Program-made: the position numbers and the translations under genes
In this document: piece by piece, positions 46,751 to 55,938 of the stretch
Layout: each line of letters opens with the position of its first letter
Numbering within the stretch: position 1 is the first letter of the stretch
The notes under the pieces: model-generated
Database searches by the model: none
The model's input: the letters and a program-made list of their open reading frames with translations, nothing else
What the model was told of the DNA's origin: nothing
DNA from: Microbispora bryophytorum
GTDB taxonomy: Bacteria > Actinomycetota > Actinomycetes > Streptosporangiales > Streptosporangiaceae
Length of the DNA stretch: 64,000 bases
Direction of reading: 5' to 3'
Assembly: GCF_006874465.1 (NCBI RefSeq)
Contig: NZ_VIRL01000029.1
Location: 1-64,000, forward strand

Positions 46751-48102
46751 CGCTCCGACACCACCTGGATGGGCGTCGTCGGGTCGTCGTGGTCCTTCAC
46801 GGTGGTCTCCACGGCGGAGTCGTCCGGCGGCACGGGCACCGGCTGCGCCAGGTCCCAGCCGTACCGGTCGAGCGCCTTGACGAACGCGCACACCATGTCG
46901 GGGGCGAACTGGGTTCCGGCGTTCTTGCGCAGCTCGGCCACCGCGAACTCGATCGACTTGGCCTTGCGGTAGGAGCGGTCGGAGGTCATGGAGTCGAACG
47001 CGTCGGCCACCGCGATGATCCGGGCGAACTCGGGGATCTCCGAGCCGGCCAGGCCCATCGGGTAGCCCTTCCCGTCATGTCGTTCGTGGTGGTGCATGAT
47101 CCCGGCGAACGCCTCGTCGAGGAAGTCGATGCCCCGCACGATCTCCAGCCCCCGCATCGGGTGGAGCTGGATCGCGGCGTACTCCTCCTCGGTCAGGCGC
47201 CCGTCCTTCTGCAGCACCTTGGTCGGCACGCCGAGTTTGCCAACGTCGTGGAGCATCCCCGCGTATCGGATCGCGCGCAGCCGCTCGGTTCCCATCCCGA
47301 TCTCCTCGGCGATCATCGAGGATGCCGCGGAGACTCGCGTGCAGTGCCCGCGCGTGTAGTAGTCCTTCGTCTCCACCGCCTGGCACAGCGCCGCGATCGT
47401 CGCGTCGTACGCCCGCTGCTCGGCGTGGTAGTGCCCCAAGGCCCACCGGGCCACGAACAGCGGCAACAGCACGAGCAGGGCCGAGATCGACTGCACCGTC
47501 GACCACAGGGCCGCGATCAGCAGGCCGAAGGTGGCGAATCCGACGTAGGAGCTCAGGAACTGCACCATCGCGCGGAGCGAGACCTGGTCCTTGTGCACCG
47601 CGGAGGCCAGTCGCAGGATGACCGCGGTCAGCGCGAAGTTGACGGCCACGAAGACCACCGTCGCCGCGGCGTACGGCACGAGGATGCCAGGGAAGTCGGC
47701 CGGCTCGGGCAGGTCGGCCCGTCCTCCCGCGCTCTCGTAGGCCCATCCGGCCGCGTAGCCGCACAGGGCGTACTGCGCGCCGTTGAACAGCCGTTTCACC
47801 ATCGGCAGGCCGGGCCGCACGCTCACGACCGCGGCCAGCCCGACCAGGGCCGCGCCCTCCGGGCCGACGAGCACCACGGCGGCCAGCGCGGCGGAGAAGC
47901 TCACCGACACCGCCACGTGCGGCACGTTGAGCAGCGTCGGCACCGACTCGCAGAGCAGGAAGAGCAGCGCCAGGACGAGAAGCGCCGACCAGTCCTCCGC
48001 CACGAGCCCCTGATGCACGAGGAGACCGCGCGCGATCACGAGACCGGCGGTTCCGACGAGCGCGACGAAGTAGACCCTGGCGGGCCACGGAAGTTCCCGC
48101 AT
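46747..48102 (-). CDS. Membrane HD-GYP phosphodiesterase
   Basis: The protein has 451 residues from ATG 48102. It has about eight N-terminal membrane helices, then an HD-GYP domain with all main ligands: GHCTRVSAAS, MLHDVGKLGVP, HHHERHDGKGYPMGL and VADAFDSMTSDRSYRKAKS. It is predicted to hydrolyse a cyclic dinucleotide, commonly c-di-GMP. It lies between a tiny membrane peptide gene upstream and the degenerate paralogue downstream. The two proteins share layout, so they arose by tandem duplication. Confidence 0.9.
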   Translation of the reverse strand: MRELPWPARVYFVALVGTAGLVIARGLLVHQGLVAEDWSALLVLALLFLLCESVPTLLNVPHVAVSVSFSAALAAVVLVGPEGAALVGLAAVVSVRPGLPMVKRLFNGAQYALCGYAAGWAYESAGGRADLPEPADFPGILVPYAAATVVFVAVNFALTAVILRLASAVHKDQVSLRAMVQFLSSYVGFATFGLLIAALWSTVQSISALLVLLPLFVARWALGHYHAEQRAYDATIAALCQAVETKDYYTRGHCTRVSAASSMIAEEIGMGTERLRAIRYAGMLHDVGKLGVPTKVLQKDGRLTEEEYAAIQLHPMRGLEIVRGIDFLDEAFAGIMHHHERHDGKGYPMGLAGSEIPEFARIIAVADAFDSMTSDRSYRKAKSIEFAVAELRKNAGTQFAPDMVCAFVKALDRYGWDLAQPVPVPPDDSAVETTVKDHDDPTTPIQVVSER

Positions 48103-48168
48103 GGCGGCCACCTTGAATGCGGATCGGACCCGTGAGCCGGCCCTGTCGGACCGGCCCACGGGCAGTGA

Positions 48169-48276
48169 CTACGTCCAGGAGATCCCCGGGGTGCCGGCCG
48201 CGAGACCGACCAGAGCCACCACCGGAGTAAGCAGCGCCAGCGCCACTATGAGCCTGACGACGGTCTTCCCAAGCAT
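48169..48276 (-). CDS. 35-residue single-helix membrane peptide
   Basis: ATG 48276 is preceded by GGAGGCGGCGC, a strong ribosome site. The peptide has a basic start (MLGKTVVR), a hydrophobic stretch (LIVALALLTPVVALVGLAA) and a short tail GTPGISWT. It lies 66 bp before the HD-GYP start on the same strand. It is too short to have been tracked automatically; the good ribosome site and the clear basic-hydrophobic layout support it. It could be a small subunit or a regulator of the HD-GYP pair. Unrecognised. Confidence 0.5.
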   Translation of the reverse strand: MLGKTVVRLIVALALLTPVVALVGLAAGTPGISWT

Positions 48277-48543
48277 TGCGCCGCCTCCACGTCGATGTCG
48301 CCACTCAGGCTACAGAAGGGCCGACCGCCGGTCCGGGATGTCGCGACCATCGCAGCCAAACCGTAACCAAGCCATCACACCGCGTGCAATTGCACCGGTT
48401 TGTCAGCGCCGTTTCGCGGGGCCGGCCCGGGGAGTTCGTCGTCGGACCGCCCAGCCGGTCGCCGCCCCGCCTCCACGCCGGCGCGGGACGGGCGCGGGAC
48501 GGGCGTGGACCGGCGTCCGGACCGGCGAGCCGGGCGCACGCGA
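48277..48543. promoter_or_regulatory. Upstream region of the HD-GYP operon
   Basis: The 267-bp gap contains the perfect 12-bp palindrome GTGCAATTGCAC at 48384-48395, flanked by CAAACCG (48357) and CGGTTTG (48396) in inverted orientation. The remainder to 48543 is very G+C-rich and shows no gene. Confidence 0.4.
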
Positions 48544-49461
48544 TCAGACCAGCGCCTGACGGGCCCATGCGACGGTGGCCTCGAGGCCGGTCGGCAGATC
48601 GTGCCGGGGACGCCAGCCCAGGGCCTCGTACGCCGGGGCGGGATCGACGGCCATCGCGGGGAGGTCGCCCATGCGCGGGGGTTCGAAGCGCGGCTCGTCC
48701 GGCGCTCCGGCCGCCGCGGCGATCAGGGCGTGCAGCTCACGGTCGGTGGTCTGGACGCCGGTGCCGAGGTTGACCCGGCGGCCGTCCCCCTGGGGTCCGC
48801 ATGCGCGGGCGAAGCCGTCCACCACGTCCTCCACGAAGACGTAGTCGCGCGTCTGGGAGCCGTCGCCGTACACGACCGTGGGCTTCCCCGCCAGCAGGGC
48901 GTCGGTGAAGATGGCGACCACCCCGGCCTCGCCCTCGGGCGACTGGCGCGGCCCGTAGACGTTCGACAGCACGAGCGTGGTGTATTCGAGCCCGTGCAGC
49001 GCCCGGTAGGTGGCGAGGTACAGCTCACCGCCGAGCTTGGAGGCGGCGTACGGCGAGCGGGGATCGGTGGGGGCGTCGCCCGGGACCGGAATCACGGTCG
49101 GCCTGCCGTAGACGGCGACGGAGGAGGCGTAGACGACCTTACGGGCCCCGGCGCGGCGGGCGGCCTCCAGGACGTTCACCGTGCCCTCGACGTTGATTTG
49201 GGCGTCGGTCACCGGGTCCGCCACGCTCCTGCGCACGCTGATCTGCGCGGCGAGGTGACAGACGACCTCCGGCCGCCAGCGTTCGGCGAGCTCCGCGAGC
49301 GCGGGGTCGCGCACGTCCATGACATGGAGGGGGACGCCGGGGTTGCGCACGTGGCCGGACGACAGGTCGTCCACCACCGCGACCTCGTGACCGTCCGCCA
49401 ACAGCCGATCGACGAGGGTCGACCCGATGAAGCCCGCCCCGCCCGTGACCAGTGCCCGCAT
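48544..49461 (-). CDS. NAD-dependent epimerase/dehydratase (UDP-glucose 4-epimerase-like)
   Basis: The protein has 305 residues, an extended SDR. The nucleotide loop is TGGAGFIGSTLVD, the active site is Ser-Ser with YAASK (Tyr, Lys), and SNVYGPRQ and GSQTRDYVFVEDVVDG are the usual sugar-nucleotide blocks. GalE or a related UDP-sugar epimerase is the best guess. Start ATG 49461. It is not coupled with the sigR operon that begins to its right on the same strand. Confidence 0.87.
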   Translation of the reverse strand: MRALVTGGAGFIGSTLVDRLLADGHEVAVVDDLSSGHVRNPGVPLHVMDVRDPALAELAERWRPEVVCHLAAQISVRRSVADPVTDAQINVEGTVNVLEAARRAGARKVVYASSVAVYGRPTVIPVPGDAPTDPRSPYAASKLGGELYLATYRALHGLEYTTLVLSNVYGPRQSPEGEAGVVAIFTDALLAGKPTVVYGDGSQTRDYVFVEDVVDGFARACGPQGDGRRVNLGTGVQTTDRELHALIAAAAGAPDEPRFEPPRMGDLPAMAVDPAPAYEALGWRPRHDLPTGLEATVAWARQALV

Positions 49462-49612
49462 GTCCCCGCCCTTCCCGGCCTGTACCGGAAGATCCTAACG
49501 AGCATTGCCCCGGCACTGCCCGATCAGGCCCCCGCGATGCCGGCACGGCCCGCGGGGCAGGACGCGGCGAGGGGCCGTACCACCCGGCCGTCGCCCCTCG
49601 GAAACCGCCGGA

Positions 49613-49879
49613 CTATTCGGCCATCTCGGCGCGTGCCTGCTCGATCCGGCTGAGCACCTTGCTGCGCAGGTCCTGCGGAACGGGGTCGCATCCGCAGTGT
49701 TTGGCCACGAGCCGCTTGACGGCCTCCTCGAGGCCGTACTCCTCCAGGCAGGGAGAGCACTCGTCGAGGTGCTTCCTTATCTCGGCGATGCGGTTGCTGT
49801 CCAGCTCACCGTCCAGGTAGGTGTACACCCGGTCGAGCACCTCGCTACACGGGGTGTCGTGGTGGTTCCCGCAGCTCAT
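49613..49879 (-). CDS. rsrA: RsrA/RshA-type zinc-binding anti-sigma factor
   Basis: The protein has 88 residues. The zinc/redox motif is His37-x3-Cys41-x2-Cys44 (KHLDECSPC) with Cys11 further upstream, as in RsrA. Extra cysteines 62 and 64 occur in HCGCD. Thiol oxidation forms a disulfide, expels zinc and frees the sigma factor. The ATG overlaps the sigR stop by 4 bp (ATGA), with GAGGAGGAG as ribosome site, ensuring balanced synthesis with SigR. Confidence 0.93.
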   Translation of the reverse strand: MSCGNHHDTPCSEVLDRVYTYLDGELDSNRIAEIRKHLDECSPCLEEYGLEEAVKRLVAKHCGCDPVPQDLRSKVLSRIEQARAEMAE

Positions 49880-50604
49880 CGCTCCTCCTCGCCAAGCGTC
49901 CCGCCGAGACCCGCACCGCGGGAGTCCGACCGCACGAGGCCGCGCTCCCGCGCGTAGTCCTCGAGCTGGTTGCGCAGCTGCCGGCGACCCCGGTGGAGGC
50001 GCGACATCACGGTCCCGATGGGCGTGCCCATGATCTCGGCGATCTCCTTGTACGGGAAGCCCTCAACGTCCGCCAGATAGACGGCGATGCGGAAATCCTC
50101 GGGGAGCGTGGCGAGTGCGTCCTTCACATCGCTGTCGGGAAGGTGCTCAAGCGCCTCGATCTCGGCCGACTTCAGGCCGCTGGACGTGTGCGACTCCGCC
50201 CGGGCGAGCTGCCAGTCCTCGATCTCCTCGGTGCCCGCCTGCTTGGGCTCCCGTTGCTTCTTCCGGTAGCTGTTGATGAAGGTGTTGGTGAGGATGCGGT
50301 AGAGCCAGGCCTTGAGGTTCGTCCCCTCCTGGAACTGGTGGAAGGAGGCGAACGCCTTTGCGAAGGTCTCCTGCAGGAGGTCCTCCGCATCCGCTGCGTT
50401 TCGGGTCATCCGGAGTGCGGCCGAGTACAGTTGGTCGAGAAACGGCATGACGTCGCGCTCGAACCGCTCACTGCGCTGCTCCAGAGTCTCCTCCGCTGTC
50501 TTGGAGACCGGACCCACCCCCTTAAGGACACCGTACCCAGCCGAGGATACCGGCCCGGCAAGGTCGAGCCCGTCGAGGCCTTCTGGCAGCACCAACGTCT
50601 TCAT
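49876..50604 (-). CDS. sigR: ECF sigma factor SigR/SigH (thiol-oxidative stress)
   Basis: From ATG 50604 the protein has 242 residues; from GTG 50517 it has 213, and the latter matches the start of Streptomyces SigR (MGPV). Region 2 ([49 protein letters not shown]) and region 4 ([33 protein letters not shown]) are those of the SigR/SigH group. The partner anti-sigma factor follows with a 4-bp overlap. A SigR-type promoter (50612-50641) lies immediately before ATG 50604. An N-terminally extended, unstable SigR' isoform is known in Streptomyces; this arrangement would allow the same. I list the longer frame. Confidence 0.9.
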   Translation of the reverse strand: MKTLVLPEGLDGLDLAGPVSSAGYGVLKGVGPVSKTAEETLEQRSERFERDVMPFLDQLYSAALRMTRNAADAEDLLQETFAKAFASFHQFQEGTNLKAWLYRILTNTFINSYRKKQREPKQAGTEEIEDWQLARAESHTSSGLKSAEIEALEHLPDSDVKDALATLPEDFRIAVYLADVEGFPYKEIAEIMGTPIGTVMSRLHRGRRQLRNQLEDYARERGLVRSDSRGAGLGGTLGEEER

Positions 50605-50611
50605 GCCCAAC

Positions 50612-50641
50612 TGCAACAGGGCAGGCGTAGAGTCTGTTCCC
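50612..50641 (-). promoter_or_regulatory. SigR-type autoregulatory promoter
   Basis: GGGAAC (-35, 50641-50636) and GTTG (-10, from 50617) are spaced by exactly 18 bp, matching the SigR/SigH consensus GGGAAT-N18-GTT. Transcription would be expected to begin about 7 bp beyond GTTGCA, at or next to the ATG at 50604. Confidence 0.75.
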
Positions 50642-50766
50642 GGTGCAGATTGAGGTGACGAACGACCCGGTGCGGGGAAAAAAGCTAGCACCGGCTTGGT
50701 AGCCCGGAAACCGAGTTTCGCTGCCACACGCCCATGCGGGGGGCAGCCAGAGTCCAGGAGCCGCTC

Positions 50767-51507
50767 GTGCTGCCTATACCGGCCAACGAACTCAACGGCC
50801 CGGGCACACTCGGGCCGTACTGGACCTTTTATCACGCGGTCGTGGCCGAACAGCTGCGCCAGTGGCTGCCCGGCCGCCCCTCTCTGCTGCTGGACCTGTC
50901 CGGCGGACGGGGACGGTGGCCGGCCCAGGCGGCGCGCGCCGGTCACCGGGTGATCGAGGTCATGGACTTCCGCAGGTCGGCCGAGCCGTGGCTGCGCGAC
51001 GCGTCCGACCGCATACAGAAGGTGCGCGCCGACAACCTCGGCTTCCTGCCCGACGGCTGCGTGGACGGCGTGATCGCCGAGGAGCGCGTGTTGTCGGTCG
51101 AGATCATGGCCGAGTCCGTCATCGAGGACGTGGCCCGGGTGCTGCGGCCCGGCGGGCGCGCGCTGCTGTGCGTCGACTCGCTGGTCCTCGGGATGGCGAT
51201 CCTGGCCGAGCAGAACTACTGGGCGCATCTGTGCCAGACGGGCGAGGTCATGCTCATCCCCTGGCCCGACGGCAGCATCACCCGCTGCTTCACCAGCCAG
51301 CAGATCCGCGAGCTGATCACCGGCGCCGGCCTTGAGGTGGAGTGGGTGCGCCCGCGCACCGTGCTGTCCCCCTCCACCGTCGACCACGTGCTGAGCGCGG
51401 AGAGCAAGTCACTGTCCTGGCTGGTCCGCACCGAGCTCGAGACCGAGGCCGACGGCGACGACACCGTCGGCATCCACCTGGTGGCCAGCGCCCGCAAGCC
51501 GATGTGA
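50767..51507 (+). CDS. SAM-dependent methyltransferase-like protein
   Basis: The protein has 246 residues. It has a class I methyltransferase fold with [29 protein letters not shown] as the SAM-binding part (the usual GxGxG is GGRGR) and [22 protein letters not shown] as motif post-II/III. GTG 50767 has CAGGAG upstream; ATG 50734 is an alternative. It is divergent from sigR, separated by 162 bp. Target unknown. It could belong to the thiol-stress regulon by position, but no SigR promoter faces it. Confidence 0.8.
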   Translation: MLPIPANELNGPGTLGPYWTFYHAVVAEQLRQWLPGRPSLLLDLSGGRGRWPAQAARAGHRVIEVMDFRRSAEPWLRDASDRIQKVRADNLGFLPDGCVDGVIAEERVLSVEIMAESVIEDVARVLRPGGRALLCVDSLVLGMAILAEQNYWAHLCQTGEVMLIPWPDGSITRCFTSQQIRELITGAGLEVEWVRPRTVLSPSTVDHVLSAESKSLSWLVRTELETEADGDDTVGIHLVASARKPM

Positions 51508-51600
51508 ACGCCCTCCCGGGCGGGTCACCGGCAGGCGCCCGGGCACGGCGGTCAGGCACGCGGGCAGACCGACAGGCGCTCGGTCGGGTGCACGCGCGGG

Positions 51601-51933
51601 TCACCGGCGGCGCTCGGTCCTCGACTGGCATCCCACGCAGCGGGCCGCCTCGGGGCGGGCCTCCAGCCTGCCCTCGGGCACGAGCGTGCCGCAGTCGACG
51701 CAGCGGCCGTAACCGCCGTCGTCCAGCCGCCGCAGCGCGGCCAGCACCGCCGTACGCTGCCGGGACGCGGCGTCGAGCATGGCCCTGGTCCGGTCGGCGT
51801 CGGTGAGGTCGGCTCCCGCGTCGGGGAGGGATCTGTCGCGCCCGGCGGCCGGATCCCCGCGCAGCACGTTGATCGACCGGTCCAGCTCGGCGAGCATGCT
51901 TTCCAGGCGCATACGCGCGGTCGCGGCGTCCAC
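51601..51933 (-). CDS. DksA/TraR-family zinc-finger protein
   Basis: The protein has 110 residues. An N-terminal helical part (RMRLESMLAELDRSINVL) precedes a C4 zinc finger (CVDCGTLVPEGRLEARPEAARCVGCQ). Such proteins can enter the RNA polymerase secondary channel; actinobacterial relatives of this type (often RbpA-independent) are little studied. The acidic DxxDxA tip of true DksA is not obvious. Start GTG 51933. It is convergent with the methyltransferase gene. Confidence 0.85.
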   Translation of the reverse strand: MDAATARMRLESMLAELDRSINVLRGDPAAGRDRSLPDAGADLTDADRTRAMLDAASRQRTAVLAALRRLDDGGYGRCVDCGTLVPEGRLEARPEAARCVGCQSRTERRR

Positions 51934-52133
51934 GGATCCGCACCTCCGGGAGTGGGGGAATCACCCGTCCAGGAGCCCCCGGTCTCCTGGACGTTCAGCG
52001 GCCGGTCACCTTCCGTGCGACCGCTTTCTCGAACGGATGCCCACTTCGCGGCCCGTTTACACCCCTGACCTGCTCGGCAGCCGTCCCCGGTGCGGGCTCA
52101 CCGGTCCAGGCTCATTGGGGGGTCGCAGGGGGC

Positions 52134-53537
52134 TCACTGGCGCGGGGGCAAACCGATGAGGTGCGTCGCGCCGAGGAAGAAGGCCGCGCGGACGTTGTCG
52201 TCGCCGACAAGGTCACGGATCGCCACCGCCGAGGCCCCCGCCTCGCCGTAGCCGACCTTGAGGAACGACGGGTCCGGCTGCTTGGTCACGTCGAGTCCCT
52301 TGAGCAGGACCTGCGCACCCCTGCCCGACTTGGACACCGCGTCCCAGAGCTGGGTGTAGACGTCCACGGTCAGCAGGTCGACGAAGCCCTCGCCGATGAT
52401 CTGGCTGTGCCGGATCCCCTCCGCCGTCTCCCTGAACCGGGGGTGGGCGAGCCGGTGCATCAACTCGTGCACGAGCGTTCTGATCACCCGCCAGCGCCAG
52501 TCGGACTTCGTCCCCCACGCGGGGCTCGGGAAGATCGGCTGAACGGAGATGTTGCCCTCGCCTCCGCTGTGCGCCGCGGTCAGCTTGACCATGGCCCCGA
52601 CCCTCCTGCTCAGGGTCAGGTCCGTCGACAGGCGCTCCTGCAGCAGGGCGCGCAGCGTCTCCCGGTCCTCGGCGCGGGTGGCGTCGTAGTTCGCCTTGAC
52701 GAGCAGCGCCCCTCGTTGCTTGTCCCAGCCGACCGCCTGCGCCCTGTTCATCATCCAGTTCAGCCGCTGGGCGGGCCCGGCGGGCAGCTCCGCGGTGCTC
52801 TGCAGGCGCTCGCTGTAACGGAAGCCGTCGAAGTACGGCCCTTCCTCCCAGGAGTCGGCGTACGGCCGCAGTCCGACGGCGACGAACGTCTGGAGGAAGT
52901 CGGCGATGCGCCTGAGGTGATCGAGCGACTCCGGCTCGGACTTTGTACCCGTGGGCGGCGCCCAGTGCCGGAGCTGCTCGTCCACCACCTGCGCCAGCAG
53001 ATCGGGCAGCTCCTTGAGCACGTTCTCCTGCAGCGGCCCGACCTTCGTCTCTCCCTTGCCGTCCTGGTCGGACCCGGGAGGGTTGTAGATGAGGTTCAGC
53101 TTCGCCGTCACCGCCGTGTCGGGCGGGGCGAGCTTCCGGACGACCGCCCCCCTCACCCAGCCGCTCGTCCGCAGCACCTCCCGTTCGAACGCGTCGTTCT
53201 CGGCGCCCGGCATGGCCGTACGCAGGGTCGCCCGGCCTACCAGGCGAGACACCGCCGCGGTGTGGTCGAAGTCATCGGGGAGAGCGTCCCGGTTGGCGCC
53301 GTACAGGTAGAGGGCGTGGGCCAGCCAGAGCTGGTCCTCGCCCTGGTACTGCGCGATCTGGGACCACAGGTCGATCTCGAGCCCGGTGAACAGCTGGTGG
53401 ACGCGGTTGAAGTAGTCGGGGTACTTGTTCGCGGGAAGCGCGCGCAGCTTCGTGTAGTCGACCGTCGCCGTCAGCGGCCCGAAGCCGACCGATCTCGGCT
53501 CGGCCGGTGTGCCCGTGATGTCGTTCGTCAGGGACAT
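52134..53537 (-). CDS. Orphan protein with gluzincin-like HExxH motif
   Basis: The protein has 467 residues from ATG 53537, with GGAGC upstream. I do not recognise the family. Near residue 355 is LVHELMHRLAHPRF, an HExxH zinc-peptidase motif. About 20-25 residues later IIGEGFVDLLTVDVY supplies a Glu in the ExxxD setting expected for the third ligand of gluzincins. The N-terminal 330 residues are helical and acidic with no known motif. No signal peptide or membrane helix. It stands alone between a DksA-like gene and the SRAP gene, where mycobacteria have no equivalent. A metallopeptidase or toxin role is a guess. Confidence 0.65.
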   Translation of the reverse strand: MSLTNDITGTPAEPRSVGFGPLTATVDYTKLRALPANKYPDYFNRVHQLFTGLEIDLWSQIAQYQGEDQLWLAHALYLYGANRDALPDDFDHTAAVSRLVGRATLRTAMPGAENDAFEREVLRTSGWVRGAVVRKLAPPDTAVTAKLNLIYNPPGSDQDGKGETKVGPLQENVLKELPDLLAQVVDEQLRHWAPPTGTKSEPESLDHLRRIADFLQTFVAVGLRPYADSWEEGPYFDGFRYSERLQSTAELPAGPAQRLNWMMNRAQAVGWDKQRGALLVKANYDATRAEDRETLRALLQERLSTDLTLSRRVGAMVKLTAAHSGGEGNISVQPIFPSPAWGTKSDWRWRVIRTLVHELMHRLAHPRFRETAEGIRHSQIIGEGFVDLLTVDVYTQLWDAVSKSGRGAQVLLKGLDVTKQPDPSFLKVGYGEAGASAVAIRDLVGDDNVRAAFFLGATHLIGLPPRQ

Positions 53538-53579
53538 GTAACGCTCCAAATAACTGAGAGTGGCGAGTTACGTACATGT
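53528..53579 (-). promoter_or_regulatory. Potential start-sequestering hairpin of the orphan metallopeptidase
   Basis: On the minus-strand RNA, GACAU and GUAAC (separated by GUAC) lie 29 bases before GUUACAUGUC, which contains the start codon. They can pair as a 10-bp stem with a 4-nt bulge. The ribosome site UGGAGC would be in the loop. The same bases could be a DNA operator instead. Confidence 0.45.
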
Positions 53580-53737
53580 CGTGCAAGCGCCACCGGAGCG
53601 TACGTCCGGCCCTGACTCCGATCAACGGGTTGTCCGCCATAGGACAGGTGAGCGCGCTCCGCCCGTGCCCGGGCCCGGAACGTCCCGCCGGAGGACCGAC
53701 CGGAGGGACCGACCAGCCGGATCAACCGGAGGGACCG

Positions 53738-54499
53738 TCAGAACAGGCGCGGGACGTCGTCGCCTTCCAGAGGCTCGACGAGCTCGGGGCCGTTGTGGCG
53801 GACGCTGTTGACGACGTCCGACACGGCGTACGCCTCCAGCCGGTCCGGGCCGGCCGGGACGAGCAGGCCGGTGGGGTCGGTCACGCGCGGGTCGAGCCAC
53901 TCCGTCCAGCGGTCGCGCTCGACCATCATCGGCATCCGGTCGTGGATGCGGCCCAGCTTGTCCGTCGCCGTGGTGGTGATCACCGTGCAGGTGCACAGCC
54001 ACTTCAGCGGGTCGTCGTCCGGTCGGGTGGGGTCCTTCCAGAACTCGTACAGGCCGGCCATCGCCAGCACGCCGCCGTCGGCGGGATGGATGAAGAACGG
54101 CTGCTTCTTCCTGCCCTCCAGCGGCATCCACTCGTAGTAGCCGTCCGCCGGGATCAGGCAGCGCCGCGACTTCAGCGCCCTGCGGTAGGACGGCTTCTCC
54201 GCCACGGTCTCCACCCTGGCGTTGATCATGCGCGAGCCCACCGACGGGTCCTTGGCCCAGCTTGGCACCAGCCCCCACCGGACCACCCGCAGCTGCCTGA
54301 CGGGCTCGTCGCCCGGGCTCTCGCCGCCGTCGTCCTTCGGCACGCGGCACATCACCGCGTAGACGTTCTTCGTGGGCGCGACGTTGTAGTCGGGCCGGAG
54401 CTCGCCACCGGGCACCTGGTCGGGCACCCCGTCCAGCTCGACCTGGAACTCCTCCAGCAACTCCTGCTTCTTGCGCGCAGACGCGTACCTCCCGCACAT
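53738..54499 (-). CDS. SOS response-associated peptidase (SRAP, HMCES/YedK family)
   Basis: The protein has 253 residues. The N-terminus MCGRYAS places the catalytic Cys at position 2, exposed after Met removal. The other active-site parts are RPDYNVAPT (Asn), DGYYEW (Glu) and GRIHDRMP (His). The family forms a covalent thiazolidine link to abasic sites in single-stranded DNA and protects forks. ATG 54499 is fixed by the need for Cys2; the open frame to 54661 is spurious. Divergent from aroA by 80 bp, the same order as M. tuberculosis Rv3226c-Rv3227. Confidence 0.95.
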   Translation of the reverse strand: MCGRYASARKKQELLEEFQVELDGVPDQVPGGELRPDYNVAPTKNVYAVMCRVPKDDGGESPGDEPVRQLRVVRWGLVPSWAKDPSVGSRMINARVETVAEKPSYRRALKSRRCLIPADGYYEWMPLEGRKKQPFFIHPADGGVLAMAGLYEFWKDPTRPDDDPLKWLCTCTVITTTATDKLGRIHDRMPMMVERDRWTEWLDPRVTDPTGLLVPAGPDRLEAYAVSDVVNSVRHNGPELVEPLEGDDVPRLF

Positions 54500-54579
54500 G
54501 CCCCCAAGACTGCCACTCGCGCGGGCCGCACGCGCTCTCACGACAGTGCGGGCGAGTGCGCGCGGACTAAGCTTGCGCC

Positions 54580-55938
54580 ATGGCCTCTCCGCAGTCCGCG
54601 TCCGGCGGCGCCGTGCCGCACGGCATCGATCGAAACGGCGTCGAGAAGAACGCCGCCGCACCGCTCTGGCGCGCCCCGCCGGCCGCCGGGCCGGTCCGCG
54701 CGACGGTCCGCCTGCCCGGCTCGAAGTCGGTGACCAACCGCGCGCTGCTGCTCGCCGCGCTGGCCGACGCCCCCGGCACCGTACGGCTCGCGCTGCGCAG
54801 CCGCGACGCCGACCTGATGGCGGCCGCGCTGCGCTCGCTCGGCGCCGAGATGGCGCCGTCCAACGAGAGCGCCGACAGCGTGGACTGGGCGGTGACCCCG
54901 CATCCCGTACGCGGCGGGGCGTCGGTCGACGTCGGACTGGCCGGGACCGTCATGCGGTTCGTGCCCCCGGTCGCCGCGCTGGCCGACGGGCCGGTCTTCT
55001 TCGACGGCGACGCGCACGCGCGCAAGCGGCCGATGGGCCCGATCCTGGGCGCGCTGCGGGCGCTCGGCGCGTCGGTGGACAACGACGCGCTGCCGTTCAC
55101 GATCCGCGGTCCGATTCCGGGCGGCGAGGTCGCCCTCGACGCCTCGGTCTCCTCGCAGATGGTCTCCGGCCTGCTGCTGGCCGCCGCACGCTTCGAGAAG
55201 GGCGTGACGGTGCGGCACAGCGGCCCGCCCGTCCCGTCGATGCCGCACATCCAGATGACCGTGCAGATGCTGCGCCAGGCGGGGGTCGAGGTGGACGACT
55301 CCGAGCGTGACGTGTGGCGGGTGCAGCCCGGCCCGATCCGGGCCAGGGACGTCACGGTCGAGCCCGACCTGTCCAACGCCGCTCCCTTCCTCGCGGCGGC
55401 CCTGGTCACCGGAGGCTCCGTCGTGGTGCCGGACTGGCCGGAGGAGACCACGCAGGGCGGCGACGCGCTTCGCGGGCTGCTCGCCGAGATGGGCGCGCGG
55501 GTCGAGCGGGTGCCGGAGGGCCTGCGGGTGACCGGCGAGGGCACGGTGCGCGGCATCGACGCCGACCTGCACGACGTCAGCGAGCTCACTCCCACGATCG
55601 CGGCGCTGGCCGCGCTGGCCGACGGACCGTCCCGCATCCGGGGCGTGGCGCACATTCGGGGGCACGAGACCGACCGGATCACCGCCCTCGCCACGGAGGT
55701 CAACCGGCTGGGCGGCGACGCCCGGGAGACCGACGACGGCCTGGAGATCCACCCCCGGCCGCTGACCGGCGGCGTCTTCCACTCGTACGCCGACCACCGC
55801 ATGGCCACGGCGGGCGCGGTCATCGGCCTGGCCGTGCCGGGCGTCGAGGTAGAGGACATCGCGACGACCGCCAAGACGCTGCCCGAGTTCCCTCGCATGT
55901 GGGCCGCGATGCTGGGCAGCGAGGAACACCGGGCATGA
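54580..55938 (+). CDS. aroA: 3-phosphoshikimate 1-carboxyvinyltransferase (EPSP synthase)
   Basis: The protein has 452 residues. Typical blocks are [18 protein letters not shown] (PEP/S3P-binding Lys), [44 protein letters not shown], and DYxDHRM-equivalent [13 protein letters not shown]. The GLAGT loop is an actinobacterial variant of the usual GNAGT. It makes EPSP in the shikimate pathway. ATG 54580. The stop forms an ATGA overlap with a 24-codon mini-ORF leading to rsgA. Confidence 0.96.
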   Translation: MASPQSASGGAVPHGIDRNGVEKNAAAPLWRAPPAAGPVRATVRLPGSKSVTNRALLLAALADAPGTVRLALRSRDADLMAAALRSLGAEMAPSNESADSVDWAVTPHPVRGGASVDVGLAGTVMRFVPPVAALADGPVFFDGDAHARKRPMGPILGALRALGASVDNDALPFTIRGPIPGGEVALDASVSSQMVSGLLLAAARFEKGVTVRHSGPPVPSMPHIQMTVQMLRQAGVEVDDSERDVWRVQPGPIRARDVTVEPDLSNAAPFLAAALVTGGSVVVPDWPEETTQGGDALRGLLAEMGARVERVPEGLRVTGEGTVRGIDADLHDVSELTPTIAALAALADGPSRIRGVAHIRGHETDRITALATEVNRLGGDARETDDGLEIHPRPLTGGVFHSYADHRMATAGAVIGLAVPGVEVEDIATTAKTLPEFPRMWAAMLGSEEHRA

